Source: Streptomyces albireticuli (lineage in GTDB: Bacteria; Actinomycetota; Actinomycetes; Streptomycetales; Streptomycetaceae). Taken from it: a DNA stretch of 64,000 nt. Where the stretch lies: assembly GCF_002192455.1 (NCBI RefSeq), contig NZ_CP021744.1:248001-312000 (forward strand), read 5' to 3'. The first letter of the stretch is position 1. Every line of letters begins with the position of its first letter. The position numbers and the translations under genes are program-made. The notes beneath the pieces were generated by a model. It made no database searches and was not told the DNA's origin. It was given only the letters and a program-made list of their open reading frames with translations. Shown piece after piece: positions 1 through 8,722 of the stretch.

Positions 1-47
1 GGAAGGCAGGCTCTGGAGCGGTGGCGTGTGGGACGGGTGGCGGCAGG

Positions 48-644
48 TCACAGCGGGCGGAACCACTCGTCGCCGCTGTGGTATTCGCTGACCAGGCCGG
101 TGTGCACCTCGTAGTACCAGGCGTGCACCGACAGCGTCCCGTCCTCGAGCCGCTCCCGCACACACGGGTACGCGCGCAGCCGCTCCACCTGCGCCACCGC
201 ATGGCCCTGCACCGCCTCCGCCACGTCGGGCGAGCAGGCCACCGCCTCCCGCGCGGGCCGCGGCGCGGCCCGCTCCAGCCAGCCCCGTACCGCCGGGGCG
301 GCGGACAGGTCGTCCCCGCGTACCAGGGCGCCCACCGCGCCGCAGTGCGAATGCCCGCACACGACGATGTCGCGGACGCCCAGCACCCGGACCGCGTACT
401 CGATGGTGGCCATCTCGCCGGCCGGGACATCGGTGCGGTACTCGGGGACGATGTTGCCCGCCGTGCGCAGTTCGAACAGTTCCCCCGGGCGGGCTCCGGT
501 GATCAGCGCGGGCACCACCCGCGAGTCGGAGCAGGTGATGAACAGCGCCTGCGGGCTCTGGCCCGCCTCCAGGACGCGGAACTCATCAGCCCGCTCAGCC
601 ACGTGCGTGGAGAAGGAACGTGCGCTTTCTACCAGGGACTTCAT
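48..644 (-). CDS. Beta-class carbonic anhydrase
   Basis: A 198-residue zinc enzyme that interconverts CO2 and bicarbonate in the cytoplasm. The beta-class zinc site is visible: CSDSR (Cys38, with the Asp40-Arg42 dyad) and CGHSHCG (His98, Cys101). The length is normal for the bacterial family. The open frame reaches up to 740, but the ATG at 644 is chosen because a strong GGAGGGAGG ribosome site lies just upstream and the family begins here. It is transcribed alone, away from about 600 bases without a gene. Function is secure; the physiological role is not indicated by its neighbours. Confidence 0.95.
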   Translation of the reverse strand: MKSLVESARSFSTHVAERADEFRVLEAGQSPQALFITCSDSRVVPALITGARPGELFELRTAGNIVPEYRTDVPAGEMATIEYAVRVLGVRDIVVCGHSHCGAVGALVRGDDLSAAPAVRGWLERAAPRPAREAVACSPDVAEAVQGHAVAQVERLRAYPCVRERLEDGTLSVHAWYYEVHTGLVSEYHSGDEWFRPL

Positions 645-1245
645 GGTGGCCTCCCTCCTGCGCCCGCCGAGTACGGGGAGCGCGGTGTGTTCAAGGTCAT
701 CACTGGGTTGGTGTGTCAGCGGTCGGCAGGGCATGACCACTGACGGCTCGTCATGTCGCCTTCGACGTGACGGAGCGGTTGTCCGGCCGGTACTTCGCTC
801 GCCGCTACGGGACGGAGCGCGCCCTCACCGCTTGGTGAGCGATCGTGAACACGGAACGTCCGGGAACGGCCGCACCCCTCGGTGTCCGCCGTCAGGTGGA
901 ACCCTCCGTGGATCCATCAGCACTACTCCCCCGAGTGACATGACCGGTCGGCCGTACGTCATGTGTGCCGCTGCCTCAGGGCGGGCGCGCCAACAGCCGA
1001 GCCAGCTCAGACGACTGCGACCGCCCCTTTACCCGGAGATTACCTTACGGCCGCAGCTTATGAGACAGTCAACTAATGCTTTTGAAAGGGTAATTGGCGC
1101 CAGGCGCGCAACACACGCCCCCGGGCGCACGCCCCTTGAGACAGGCCGGACCAGGGCCCTGATCGAAAGCCCCGGCAACCGCCGAGGACGATCGCTCTGA
1201 TCCCCAGGCGCAGGTCTCGTGGGTGCCGGCGGGCAGGTGACCGAA
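645..1245. other. Intergenic stretch with no supported gene
   Basis: About 600 bases between the carbonic anhydrase and the tyrosinase. Open frames here have poor codon bias and overlap each other. On the minus strand a TTGACT at about 1070 followed 19 bases later by TAAGGT resembles a vegetative promoter facing the carbonic anhydrase, but it lies about 370 bases from the start codon, so this is weak. Confidence 0.4.
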
Positions 1246-1260
1246 AGCCGGAGGCCGGCT
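1246..1260 (-). terminator. Short hairpin after the tyrosinase gene
   Basis: AGCCGG and CCGGCT pair around a 3-base loop directly after the tyrosinase stop codon. In the minus direction three T residues follow. It is short, so a weak terminator at best. Confidence 0.4.
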
Positions 1261-1263
1261 GTC

Positions 1264-2307
1264 TCAGGGCCCCGGCGGGGCGTACCGGTATCCCAGGGCG
1301 TTCAGGTCGAGCATCTCCTTCACCGTCACCGCCGGGGCGCCGGAATAGTCGGGCACGAGCTGCCGCACCGCGGGGTCGATGCTGACGTCGAAGCCCGTGG
1401 CGCCGCCCACCCACGGCCACATCGCGTCGTCCAGGCGGTGTCCCGGCGGGGCCTGGGAACCCGTGAAGGGGGAGAGCTCGGGCCCGGGAGGGTAGTGGTC
1501 CTCAGGGGCCGAACCGGGGACGGCGGCCTGTCGGCGCTGCTGCCAGTTCGCCCAGAGCCGGTCCACGTTGGCGTGGTGGAGCCAGAAGACGGGGTCGTTG
1601 GGCGAGAAGGCACCGGACATGTGCCCACCGATGAAGTTGTGCCCCCGGTTGTGGGTGCGGGCGGTGATCTGGTCGTGGCCCTGTTCCAGGACCAGCCAGA
1701 AGTACCACAGGGGGTGGACGCCCGGCTGCTGGATGACCAACTGCTCCAGTTGCGTGGTCTGCGCAGCCGTCGGCGGCCAGCCGACGCCGACGCTGCCCCG
1801 GGCCAGGGTGGTGCCGAAGCCTTCCTCCAGGAGCGGGTGGACCGGGAACCCTTCCGCTCCCGCCGGCCACCAGGCCGGCCGCTCCGCCGGAGGGAGCGGG
1901 TCGCGCAGCACACCGTCGGTGACGGGCCCGGGCGAGCCGGCGCGCAGCGAGCCCAGGAAGTCCGGGCGGAAGAGCTTGTTGACCGCGTCCGTGTGCCGGG
2001 ACCAGTCCCAGTACGGCAGGGCCACCCCCGCGACCTCCGCTTGCAGCGCCTTCTCGAACTCGATGAGGTATTTGCGGTGCCAGGCACAGAAGCCGATGTC
2101 CCAGTGGGCGAAGTTCACGGTCTCCCCGGGCGGCAGGCCCGGCGTGGTCACGGCCATGACGGCCCCGTGCAGAGCGACGAACTGGTCGTAGACGCTCGCG
2201 CCGGCGGGGCCTCCGGGAGCGGGGCGGTGCTTGAGGCGGACCACGGCCTCCAGGAAGGCGTCCCGTTCGGTGGGGGTGAGGTCGGCGGCGCTCTTACGGG
2301 TGTCCAT
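1264..2307 (-). CDS. Tyrosinase (type-3 copper oxidase)
   Basis: A 347-residue dicopper monooxygenase expected to oxidise phenols to catechols and quinones, as in melanin formation. Copper site A is seen around NFAHWD and FCAWHRKYL. Copper site B is seen in HNRGHNFIGGH and FWLHHANVDRLW. It is longer than the classical Streptomyces MelC2 (about 270 residues). The start at 2307 follows an AGGAG ribosome site and overlaps the end of the upstream His-rich gene by 14 bases, so the two are translationally coupled. No secretion signal is visible. The classical MelC1 copper chaperone is absent next to it; the His-rich protein occupies that position. Confidence 0.93.
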   Translation of the reverse strand: MDTRKSAADLTPTERDAFLEAVVRLKHRPAPGGPAGASVYDQFVALHGAVMAVTTPGLPPGETVNFAHWDIGFCAWHRKYLIEFEKALQAEVAGVALPYWDWSRHTDAVNKLFRPDFLGSLRAGSPGPVTDGVLRDPLPPAERPAWWPAGAEGFPVHPLLEEGFGTTLARGSVGVGWPPTAAQTTQLEQLVIQQPGVHPLWYFWLVLEQGHDQITARTHNRGHNFIGGHMSGAFSPNDPVFWLHHANVDRLWANWQQRRQAAVPGSAPEDHYPPGPELSPFTGSQAPPGHRLDDAMWPWVGGATGFDVSIDPAVRQLVPDYSGAPAVTVKEMLDLNALGYRYAPPGP

Positions 2308-2902
2308 GGCCGGCTCCTGCGTGATGTGCACCGCCGTTATGCGCGTCGCCGTTATGCGCGCCGTCGTGGTGCGCGCCGTCGTGGTGTGGACCGTGCCCGC
2401 CATGCTCGCCATGGCCACCGTGCCCGCCCCCTCCGCCCGCGGGTGGGTGGTGGTGTTCGAGGTGGCCCGTTGCCGGGACGGCGTACAGGCCGGCGAAGAA
2501 CGGGCGCGAGGGGTCGTCGGACAGCAGCCTCGTGATCAGAGCACGGAAGGTTTCACCCGTCCGGGTACGCAACACCAGTTCGCTCTGGTACATGCTCGCC
2601 GGGCCGAGACCGATCTGCAGCACGGCACCCGCCCGGTGCTTGTCCACCGTGATGTCGGCCTGCTGGATACCGATGAGGCCGCAGTGGATGGTGCCTTCCA
2701 GGTGGTGGGCGAGCTCTTCCACGCGCTGGGCGGTGCAGCCTTCGAACGGGGAGAGCGTCGTGAGCAGGTTGAGGTGTTCGAAGAGCATGCGCGGGCCGGT
2801 GACCGTGATCTTGAACTCCGCGGTGCCGACGAGCAGGTCCACCAGGACTGCCCCGCCCTTGGACAGTACGACCGAGGAGGTGCTGGATGACGCTGCCGCC
2901 AT
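2294..2902 (-). CDS. Histidine-rich tyrosinase-partner protein
   Basis: A 202-residue protein encoded directly upstream of, and overlapping, the tyrosinase. Residues 1 to about 145 look globular and hydrophobic-rich. The last roughly 57 residues contain about 18 histidines in Gly/Ala/His repeats such as GAHHDGAHHD. No Tat or Sec signal is seen, unlike MelC1. The position and tail suggest a copper-binding caddie that loads the tyrosinase; this is inference, since the N-terminal fold was not recognised. The ATG at 2902 has a GGAG about 12 bases upstream. Confidence 0.75.
   Translation of the reverse strand: MAAASSSTSSVVLSKGGAVLVDLLVGTAEFKITVTGPRMLFEHLNLLTTLSPFEGCTAQRVEELAHHLEGTIHCGLIGIQQADITVDKHRAGAVLQIGLGPASMYQSELVLRTRTGETFRALITRLLSDDPSRPFFAGLYAVPATGHLEHHHPPAGGGGGHGGHGEHGGHGPHHDGAHHDGAHNGDAHNGGAHHAGAGHGHP
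2332..2391 (-). repeat. 15-bp tandem repeat coding for the His-rich tail
   Basis: Four imperfect 15-bp units (2332-2346, 2347-2361, 2362-2376, 2377-2391). The first two differ at only the last base (CGCCGTTATGCGCGT and CGCCGTTATGCGCGC). Read on the minus strand they encode repeated GAHHD/GDAHN-like pentapeptides, so the tail length could vary by slippage. Confidence 0.8.
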
Positions 2903-3046
2903 GAAGGCCCCGTTCTCCGCGCGGGCCTGTGCGACCCGTCCACGTCCGAGTGTCGCGTTCCGCGAGGAAAGACGAGAGGCGGGGGCGTACGAACGGGGGA
3001 CGCCGCCCGCACCGGGAGCCGCGGGCTCAGGGGCTCGGGTCGTCCC

Positions 3047-4333
3047 TCATCCCGCCGGGGCTCGGCACTTCTTCAGTACCTCGCGAGCAGTGGAGCGCAG
3101 GGCGTGTGCCGTGTCGATCGTGCCGGTACGCGCTCGGTGTGCGACCTCCCGCACGGGACCGAGCGAGCGCCGTCCGGGGCCGATACGGAGCAGGTCCTGG
3201 TAGAGGTCCAGATGGCGCTCGGCTGTCCGCGCCGGGTCGAAACGGGCCGAGTTCCTCAAGGCCGCCTCGCCCATGCGCTGCCGCAGCTCGTCGTCACCCA
3301 CCAGTTCGAGCAGTGCGGCGGCGACGGCGCCCGGGTCACCTGGGCGGACAAGACGCCCGTCGACCCGGTCCTCGATGATTTCGCGCGGCCCGGCGGGGCA
3401 GTCCGTGGAGACGACGGGGAGACCGCAGCGCATCGCCTCGACGATGGTCATGCCGAAGGATTCATGGTCGGAGGTGGAAGCGGCGATGGAACCCTTCGCC
3501 CACTCCGCTTCCATCCGATGAGCTCTGCCCATGAGCCGGACGCTGCGGCCCAGTCCCAGTTCATCGATCAGGGCGGACAGGTTGTCCTTCTCGTTGCCGG
3601 TGGCGTCGCCACCGCCGAAAATTCGCAGCTGCCAGTCCGGGTAGGCGGCGACGACCTCGGAGAAAGCCCTGATGAGCAGGTCGTACCGCTTCACCGGATT
3701 GAGCCGGCCCGCCGCCACGACCACCTTGCCGGCACCGTCGGCCGGTTCGACGCGGGCCGCGGGGACACTGTTCGGTACGGCCTCCACCCTCACCCCCGGC
3801 AGGCCGAGCTGCCGGTAGGCGCGCGCGTCGGCCTCGGTGACGGTGGTGAGGGCGTCCAGCTGCTGATAGCGGTGGCGTATCTCGTGCCGCATACGGAAAC
3901 CATGGCCCGAGAGGGTCAGGTGCTCCTGACCCACTCTGATGGCCGCACCGTGCGCCTGGCGGGCGATGTGAACGTTCAGCCCCGGTCTGGTCCCGACGAT
4001 CACGTGGGCGTCCAGCCGGGACAGGTACCGGCCGATACGTTCGTCCGTGAGCCTGCTGTACTGCTTGTGCCGCCCGTCGGCGCGGGGGAAGACCTTGGCG
4101 GGCTGTGCGTGGCGGGGATCGTCACCGTCGTAGTCCGCGGAGGATGTGCGCATGTCGACCAGAGGGGTCAGGCGCACCGCGGGAGGTGCGCCCATGACCG
4201 GCACGTCGCGGTGGCGGAGCACCGAGATGATCTCCACTTCGTGGTGCTCCGCCAGTGCCGCGGCCAGGTTGAACGTCGACCGGATCGTGCCGCCGATGCC
4301 GTAGGCGTTGTGGAGCAGGAAGGAAATGCGCAT
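3047..4333 (-). CDS. Glycosyltransferase, GT4 family
   Basis: A 428-residue GT-B fold enzyme. The N-terminal half starts with FLLHNAYGIGGTIRSTFNLA, a typical acceptor-side first strand and glycine loop. The C-terminal half shows AAGRLNPVKRYDLLIRAF and the donor-binding stretch SDHESFGMTIVEAM(R)CGLPVV, with the EX7E-type glutamates of GT4. It probably transfers a nucleotide-activated sugar to a glycan or small molecule; the acceptor cannot be read. It lies 144 bases upstream of the tyrosinase pair on the same strand and could share a transcript with it. A weak AAAGG ribosome site precedes the ATG. Confidence 0.88.
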   Translation of the reverse strand: MRISFLLHNAYGIGGTIRSTFNLAAALAEHHEVEIISVLRHRDVPVMGAPPAVRLTPLVDMRTSSADYDGDDPRHAQPAKVFPRADGRHKQYSRLTDERIGRYLSRLDAHVIVGTRPGLNVHIARQAHGAAIRVGQEHLTLSGHGFRMRHEIRHRYQQLDALTTVTEADARAYRQLGLPGVRVEAVPNSVPAARVEPADGAGKVVVAAGRLNPVKRYDLLIRAFSEVVAAYPDWQLRIFGGGDATGNEKDNLSALIDELGLGRSVRLMGRAHRMEAEWAKGSIAASTSDHESFGMTIVEAMRCGLPVVSTDCPAGPREIIEDRVDGRLVRPGDPGAVAAALLELVGDDELRQRMGEAALRNSARFDPARTAERHLDLYQDLLRIGPGRRSLGPVREVAHRARTGTIDTAHALRSTAREVLKKCRAPAG

Positions 4334-4523
4334 GGGGCGGCACGCCTTTCGGTAGTGCGAAGGGCTTCGGTGGAAGGGCGTCGAAATGCGGGTACCTCGC
4401 CCGGCTCAGCCGCCCGGCGTACGGATGGCAGGGGCACGGTCACGGGCAGGAGACCGAAGCATGGGCGCGCCGTTCGGCAACGGCCGGTGACGTCGCGGGC
4501 GGCCCCCACTATGCGCAGGTCAT

Positions 4524-4542
4524 CCTTAAGCGTTCCTGAAGC
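4524..4542 (+). promoter_or_regulatory. Candidate direct-repeat operator for the response regulator
   Basis: CCTTAAGC at 4524-4531 and CCTGAAGC at 4535-4542 are repeated with an 11-base period, the classic spacing for an OmpR-type dimer on one face of DNA. They lie 48 bases upstream of the response regulator start, so autoregulation is plausible. Seen in sequence; binding is inferred. Confidence 0.55.
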
Positions 4543-4589
4543 CCGCTGTGTGAGCCACCGGGCGGGCACCTCCGCGGTGCCATGCTGGC

Positions 4590-5285
4590 GTGGTGGACAT
4601 TCTGGTGGTGGAGGACGATCCGGTGATCGCGGCCGCTGTGCGGGACGGCCTGGAGGCCGAGGGGTACACCGTCACTCATACGGCGGACGGCCTGGCCGCC
4701 GTGGAGCTCGGTGGCACGGGCGGGTTCTCGGCCATCGTCCTGGACGTCATGCTGCCGTCGCTGAACGGTTTCGCCGTCTGCGCACGGCTCAGGGCCCTGG
4801 GTGTCGACACCCCGGTGCTGATGCTGACGGCCAGGGACGAGGAACTCGACGAGGCACACGGTCTGGACACCGGCGCGGACGACTATCTGACGAAGCCGTT
4901 CTCCCTCGTCGTCCTCACAGCGCACCTGCGGGCACTGATCCGCCGCAGTACCCGTACGGCCGCGGGCCCGGACCGGCAGGACGTGCTGCGCGCCGGTGAT
5001 CTGTGGCTGGACGTGCAGGGACGGACCTGCGGACGTGGCGATGAGCACATCGAGGTCACCGGCCAGGAGTTCGCGGTACTGGAAGTCCTGATGCGCGAGC
5101 CGGGCCGGGTGCTGTCGAAGGAGACGATCCTCGGCGAGGCCTGGGACATCGCCTACCGGGGCGGGACGAGCATCGTCGAGGTGTACATCAGCCTCCTGCG
5201 CCGCAAGATCGACCAACCGTACGGCACCCGGAGCATCGTGACCGTCCGGGGACACGGCTACCGCTTGGACGCCTCACATGCCTGA
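4590..5285 (+). CDS. OmpR/PhoB-family response regulator
   Basis: A 231-residue two-component regulator. The receiver domain (1-115) has the acidic pocket Asp9-Asp10, the phosphoacceptor Asp52 in VLDVMLPS, and the conserved Lys of YLTKPF. The winged-helix DNA-binding domain (about 130-228) ends in the usual GTRSIVTVRGHGYRL. GTG at 4590 is used; the next codon is also GTG, and no strong ribosome site distinguishes them. Its stop overlaps the sensor kinase start by 8 bases, so the pair is co-translated. The signal is unknown. A direct repeat upstream could be its own site. Confidence 0.93.
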   Translation: MVDILVVEDDPVIAAAVRDGLEAEGYTVTHTADGLAAVELGGTGGFSAIVLDVMLPSLNGFAVCARLRALGVDTPVLMLTARDEELDEAHGLDTGADDYLTKPFSLVVLTAHLRALIRRSTRTAAGPDRQDVLRAGDLWLDVQGRTCGRGDEHIEVTGQEFAVLEVLMREPGRVLSKETILGEAWDIAYRGGTSIVEVYISLLRRKIDQPYGTRSIVTVRGHGYRLDASHA

Positions 5286-6798
5286 CCCCGTTCTCCGGCT
5301 CCCCGGCCGGACGTTCCCGTGGTGGGCGCGGCTGCCCACCCGGGCCCGTACCGCCCTCGCCGCGGGCGCCGCCGCCCTGGTCCTCGCCGGCGCCGGCGCG
5401 TGGTGGCTGCACCACGACATCTACGCCACACAGATGACGGCTGCCCGCAGCCGCGCGCTGGCGCAGTCCCGCGCGGTCTCGGCGGAGTTCGCCCGCATCC
5501 AGGCCAGGGACCGGGAAGCCACCAGCGACGTCATCGACCTGTGGCCGGTGATCATCATCGGCCCGAGCGGCCCGTTCGCATCCTGGCTCCCCCAGGCGTT
5601 CCCCGACGCGGCCAGAACGCTCCCGCCCGCACCCGCGTCGGCGAAACCCGGTTGGGGGACCTTCGTACCGGTCCACTTCGGCACGCCGGCCTCTTCCTGC
5701 CGGCAAGGCCCCTCTCGCACCGCGTCCGGGCAGCCCGTCACCGACTGTCTCTCCAAAGCCTCGGCCCTGGCCGGGCAGACCCTGGACATGGCCGGCACCA
5801 GCGTCGAGATCCACACCGCCGATGCCCCCGCCCCCTCCGCGGCCCCCGCCGGCCGCTACACCGTCTACGTCGCCGCCACCCGGACCGAGGCGGCCCAGGC
5901 GGCCGACGCGCTCATCCCGGCCCTGGCCGGCGCGGTGCCACTGGCCGCGCTGATCGTCGCCCTCAGCGCGTGGGTCGCGACCACCCGCGCCCTGCGCCCC
6001 ATCGAAGCCATCCGCGCCCGCCTGGCCACCGTCGACCAGCCGGGCGCGGGCACCCGCGTCCCCGTCCCCGCGGCCGAGGACGAGATCACCCGGCTGGCCC
6101 GCACCACCAACGACACCCTCGACATCCTCGACGCCCACGCCCGCCGCCAGCGCCGTTTCATCGCCGACGCCGCCCACGAACTACGCAGCCCCGTCACCGG
6201 CCTGCGCGCCACCCTCGAAGTCGCCCTCAACCACCCCCGACGGCCCGGCGCCCTCTCCAACGCCCTTCAGGCCGCGACCAGGCTCCAGCACCTTGTCGAG
6301 GACCTCCTCACCCTGGCCCGCCTCGACAACACCCCCACGCCGCCGGCGACCACGACACGGGTGAACCTCACCGATCTCGTCCGAGAACTCCTCCTCGAAA
6401 TTCCCCACACCCAACCCGGAGCCACCGCGCAGCTCACCCTCCAGGCTCCCGACGGCCCCCTCGACGTCCCGGGCGACCGCGACCAGCTGCGCCGCCTGCT
6501 GCGCAACCTCCTCGACAACGCGGCCCGCCACGCCGGCACCCAGGTCACGGTCACCCTTGACTCCCGGCCCGGATGGGTGGAGTGCACCGTCCACAACGAC
6601 GGCGACCCCCTCCCCGAAGCGGACCGTGAGCGCATCTTCGAGCGCTTCACCCGCCTCGACGAGGCACGCACCCGCGACACCGGCGGCAGCGGCCTCGGCC
6701 TCGCCATCGCCCGGGACATCGCCCACCACCACCGAGGAACCCTCACGGCCACACCGACCGGTGAAGGCGCGTCCTTCCTCCTCCGGCTCCCCGGCTAG
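5278..6798 (+). CDS. Sensor histidine kinase
   Basis: A 506-residue membrane kinase that should phosphorylate the regulator encoded just upstream. Membrane segments lie near residues 22-44 and 213-236, enclosing an extracytoplasmic sensor region of about 170 residues that contains two cysteines. A HAMP linker follows. The HisKA box FIADAAHELRSP carries the phospho-accepting His near residue 300. The ATPase domain shows the N box NLLDNAARHAG and the G box DTGGSGLGLAIA. The start overlaps the response regulator stop. The ligand cannot be deduced. Confidence 0.94.
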   Translation: MPDPVLRLPGRTFPWWARLPTRARTALAAGAAALVLAGAGAWWLHHDIYATQMTAARSRALAQSRAVSAEFARIQARDREATSDVIDLWPVIIIGPSGPFASWLPQAFPDAARTLPPAPASAKPGWGTFVPVHFGTPASSCRQGPSRTASGQPVTDCLSKASALAGQTLDMAGTSVEIHTADAPAPSAAPAGRYTVYVAATRTEAAQAADALIPALAGAVPLAALIVALSAWVATTRALRPIEAIRARLATVDQPGAGTRVPVPAAEDEITRLARTTNDTLDILDAHARRQRRFIADAAHELRSPVTGLRATLEVALNHPRRPGALSNALQAATRLQHLVEDLLTLARLDNTPTPPATTTRVNLTDLVRELLLEIPHTQPGATAQLTLQAPDGPLDVPGDRDQLRRLLRNLLDNAARHAGTQVTVTLDSRPGWVECTVHNDGDPLPEADRERIFERFTRLDEARTRDTGGSGLGLAIARDIAHHHRGTLTATPTGEGASFLLRLPG

Positions 6799-6965
6799 GA
6801 CGTGTCCGGCCGCTCATATGCATGCCTGCTGACCGCCTGCCAGAACACGGGGGTCGTCGCCGACTGGCTTGCCCGTCGGTCATGTTCGGAGCCGGATCGT
6901 GAGGGCTGCCGCGGTCGCGGTGCCGAGGTGGACGTCATGGCGCTTGTCGCAGCGGGTGGAGGACC

Positions 6966-7775
6966 TCAGGCGGCCTTGGCGACCAGCCGGCCGGCGAGCT
7001 TGCACAGACGGCGGACCGTACGGTCCTCCATGGCCACCGGCGCGGCCGGGGAGAGGGCGGTGCGGTCGTAGTAGCCGCCCGGGACGACCTCGGTGGCCGG
7101 GTCGCACAGCCGCGCTACGCGCTCCGCGCCCTGCACCGCGGAGTCGCCTTCGTGCGCGTAGAGCGGGAGCAGGGCGGTGTCGCAGACGCCGGGGTGGACG
7201 CTGACGGAGGTCCAGGACGCCTTCTCCCTGCTGAAGACCGTCAGCGCCAGCTGGGACTGGGCGTAGGCGGCGAGCCGGGAGTAGCGCTTGGCGCGGTGGG
7301 GGTCGTTCCAGGAGATGGAGGCCGTGCGGTGCATGGCGGAGGACACGTTGACGACACGGCTGCCGGGCCGGGCGGTCAGCGGGCCGGACAGCTCGTGGGT
7401 GAGGAGGTAGGCGGCCAGGAAGTTGACCTGGAGGGAGAGTTCGTTGCCGTCGGCGGTCATGGTGTGGCGCTCGGGGGCCACGACGGCCGCGTTGTTGACC
7501 AGGATGTCCAGGGCGGGGTGCCCGTCGGCGACGCGGGCGGCCATGCTCCGTACCTCGTCGAGGCGGGAGAAGTCCGCGACGGCGAGGCACAGGCGCGAGG
7601 CGTCGACGCCGGCGGCCACCAGCCGGTCGAGGGCGTCCCGCCCGGATGCCACGTCCGGCGCGTGCACGATGACGGTGCAGCCCTGGCCCGCGAGCAATCG
7701 GGCGGTCTCCCAGCCGATGCCGGAGGTGGCACCGGTGACCAGCGCGGTCCGGGAGACGGGCGAGACAGCAGACAT
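6966..7775 (-). CDS. Short-chain dehydrogenase/reductase, atypical active site
   Basis: A 269-residue Rossmann-fold NAD(P)-dependent oxidoreductase. The cofactor motif TGATSGIG and the NNAAVV motif are clear, as is the catalytic Ser region VVNVSSAMHR. The active-site Tyr lies in AAYAQSQLAL, where the usual YxxxK lysine is replaced by Gln. This fits the retinol-dehydrogenase-like branch, but the missing lysine could reduce or alter catalysis. The start at 7775 is chosen over the longer frame to 7853 because the SDR fold begins here and a GGAG ribosome site is 8 bases away. The substrate is unknown. Confidence 0.85.
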   Translation of the reverse strand: MSAVSPVSRTALVTGATSGIGWETARLLAGQGCTVIVHAPDVASGRDALDRLVAAGVDASRLCLAVADFSRLDEVRSMAARVADGHPALDILVNNAAVVAPERHTMTADGNELSLQVNFLAAYLLTHELSGPLTARPGSRVVNVSSAMHRTASISWNDPHRAKRYSRLAAYAQSQLALTVFSREKASWTSVSVHPGVCDTALLPLYAHEGDSAVQGAERVARLCDPATEVVPGGYYDRTALSPAAPVAMEDRTVRRLCKLAGRLVAKAA

Positions 7776-8172
7776 GATGATCCACTCCGGGATATGGGCG
7801 ATCGCGACAGCGCCCCGCCTCGCGGCGGGGGTGTCGTGCGAACGGGAAAGCATCGCCAGGCGGTCGGTGAGTGCCGGCGAGCAGGTACAGGAAATCGGTG
7901 CGGTTCGGCGTCAGCGGGCCGCGGTCAGAGGTGCGGCAGGTGCGTAAGGCGCTGTCTTCCGCACACCGGGAGCGAACAGCGCGCAGGACTTGGCGGCGTC
8001 GTATGAGGCGGCCGGTCGTCGTTGCGCGAAGAGCTGTTCACGTCATGCATTCAACGAGGCCGCCGCCCCGGGTTCAACCGGCGCACCGCATTCCTGACGC
8101 CGCCCTGATGCGGAGCCTTCATGGTTTTGCACCCGCCCTACGGAGTGGCTGCCGTGGTCGGCTCCCGGTCCG
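7776..8172. other. Intergenic stretch, nothing certain
   Basis: No frame here has convincing codon bias. A GC-rich hairpin (CCCCGC pairing with GCGGGG at about 7813-7830) lies in the leader of the dehydrogenase gene on the minus strand. Confidence 0.35.
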
Positions 8173-8613
8173 TCATGGGGCCGTGCAGCTGAGACGTGGT
8201 CTCGTCATGGCCCCGTGCAAGCGAGCCGAGGACGCGATGACGAACAGGCCGAAGAGTGTGATCGGCAGCAGTCCTACGGGACGCAGCAGCCACGCGGGAT
8301 CCTCCTCCAGCCGCGGCCAGTTCACGATCCAGTTCGCGATGACGTCCAGCGCCATCACCCCGCTCGCCAACCGGACGCCCTCCGGACGCACAAGTCCCAC
8401 GAGGACGACGACCAGCGGATCGAGGACCACCAAGCTGACGAAGAGCGCCTGTAGCGGAACCGGCGCGAAGGACGCGTAGACATGGATCCCGCCCCGGATC
8501 AGATCCAGACAGTGGGCGGCGGCCCCCTCCAGAAAGCCGATCAAGTACACCGCGAGGGCCCGTCTCGCCCACGGCGGCTGCTCTCTCCATCGCTCGCGCA
8601 CTCGCCCCTGCAT
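8173..8613 (-). CDS. Small integral membrane protein
   Basis: A 146-residue protein with four likely membrane spans, near residues 18-38, 50-75, 82-98 and 108-130. Hydrophobic runs include LQALFVSLVVLDPLVVVLVG and LLPITLFGLFVIAS. No catalytic motif is seen and the family was not recognised. Codon use is typical of the surrounding genes, which supports a real gene. It lies on its own between the dehydrogenase and the enolase. Confidence 0.72.
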   Translation of the reverse strand: MQGRVRERWREQPPWARRALAVYLIGFLEGAAAHCLDLIRGGIHVYASFAPVPLQALFVSLVVLDPLVVVLVGLVRPEGVRLASGVMALDVIANWIVNWPRLEEDPAWLLRPVGLLPITLFGLFVIASSARLHGAMTRPRLSCTAP

Positions 8614-8666
8614 CGGGTCAGCCTATCCGGCCCGCCGCCCAGGAGATCCTTCTCCCCGGCATGCGC

Positions 8667-8698
8667 GCGGGCCCCCCGATCGTGATCGAGGGGCCCAC
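8667..8698 (-). terminator. Terminator after enolase
   Basis: A near-perfect stem (GGGCCCCCCGATC against GATCGAGGGGCCC, one mismatch, 2-base loop) begins about 25 bases after the enolase stop codon on the minus strand. It could also serve the converging side. Confidence 0.75.
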
Positions 8699-8722
8699 GC
8701 GATCTCTACCTCTGCCTGCTGT

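Noticed and set aside
21-743. Long plus-strand frame over the carbonic anhydrase gene
   Set aside because: Mirror of a clear beta-carbonic anhydrase on the minus strand; its sequence is Arg/Pro-rich with no family.
1219-2535. 438-codon plus-strand frame opposite the tyrosinase
   Set aside because: High-GC shadow frame; the minus strand has both copper sites.
8020-8080. tRNA-like GGTTCAA segment
   Set aside because: No acceptor stem, anticodon arm or CCA end can be folded around it.
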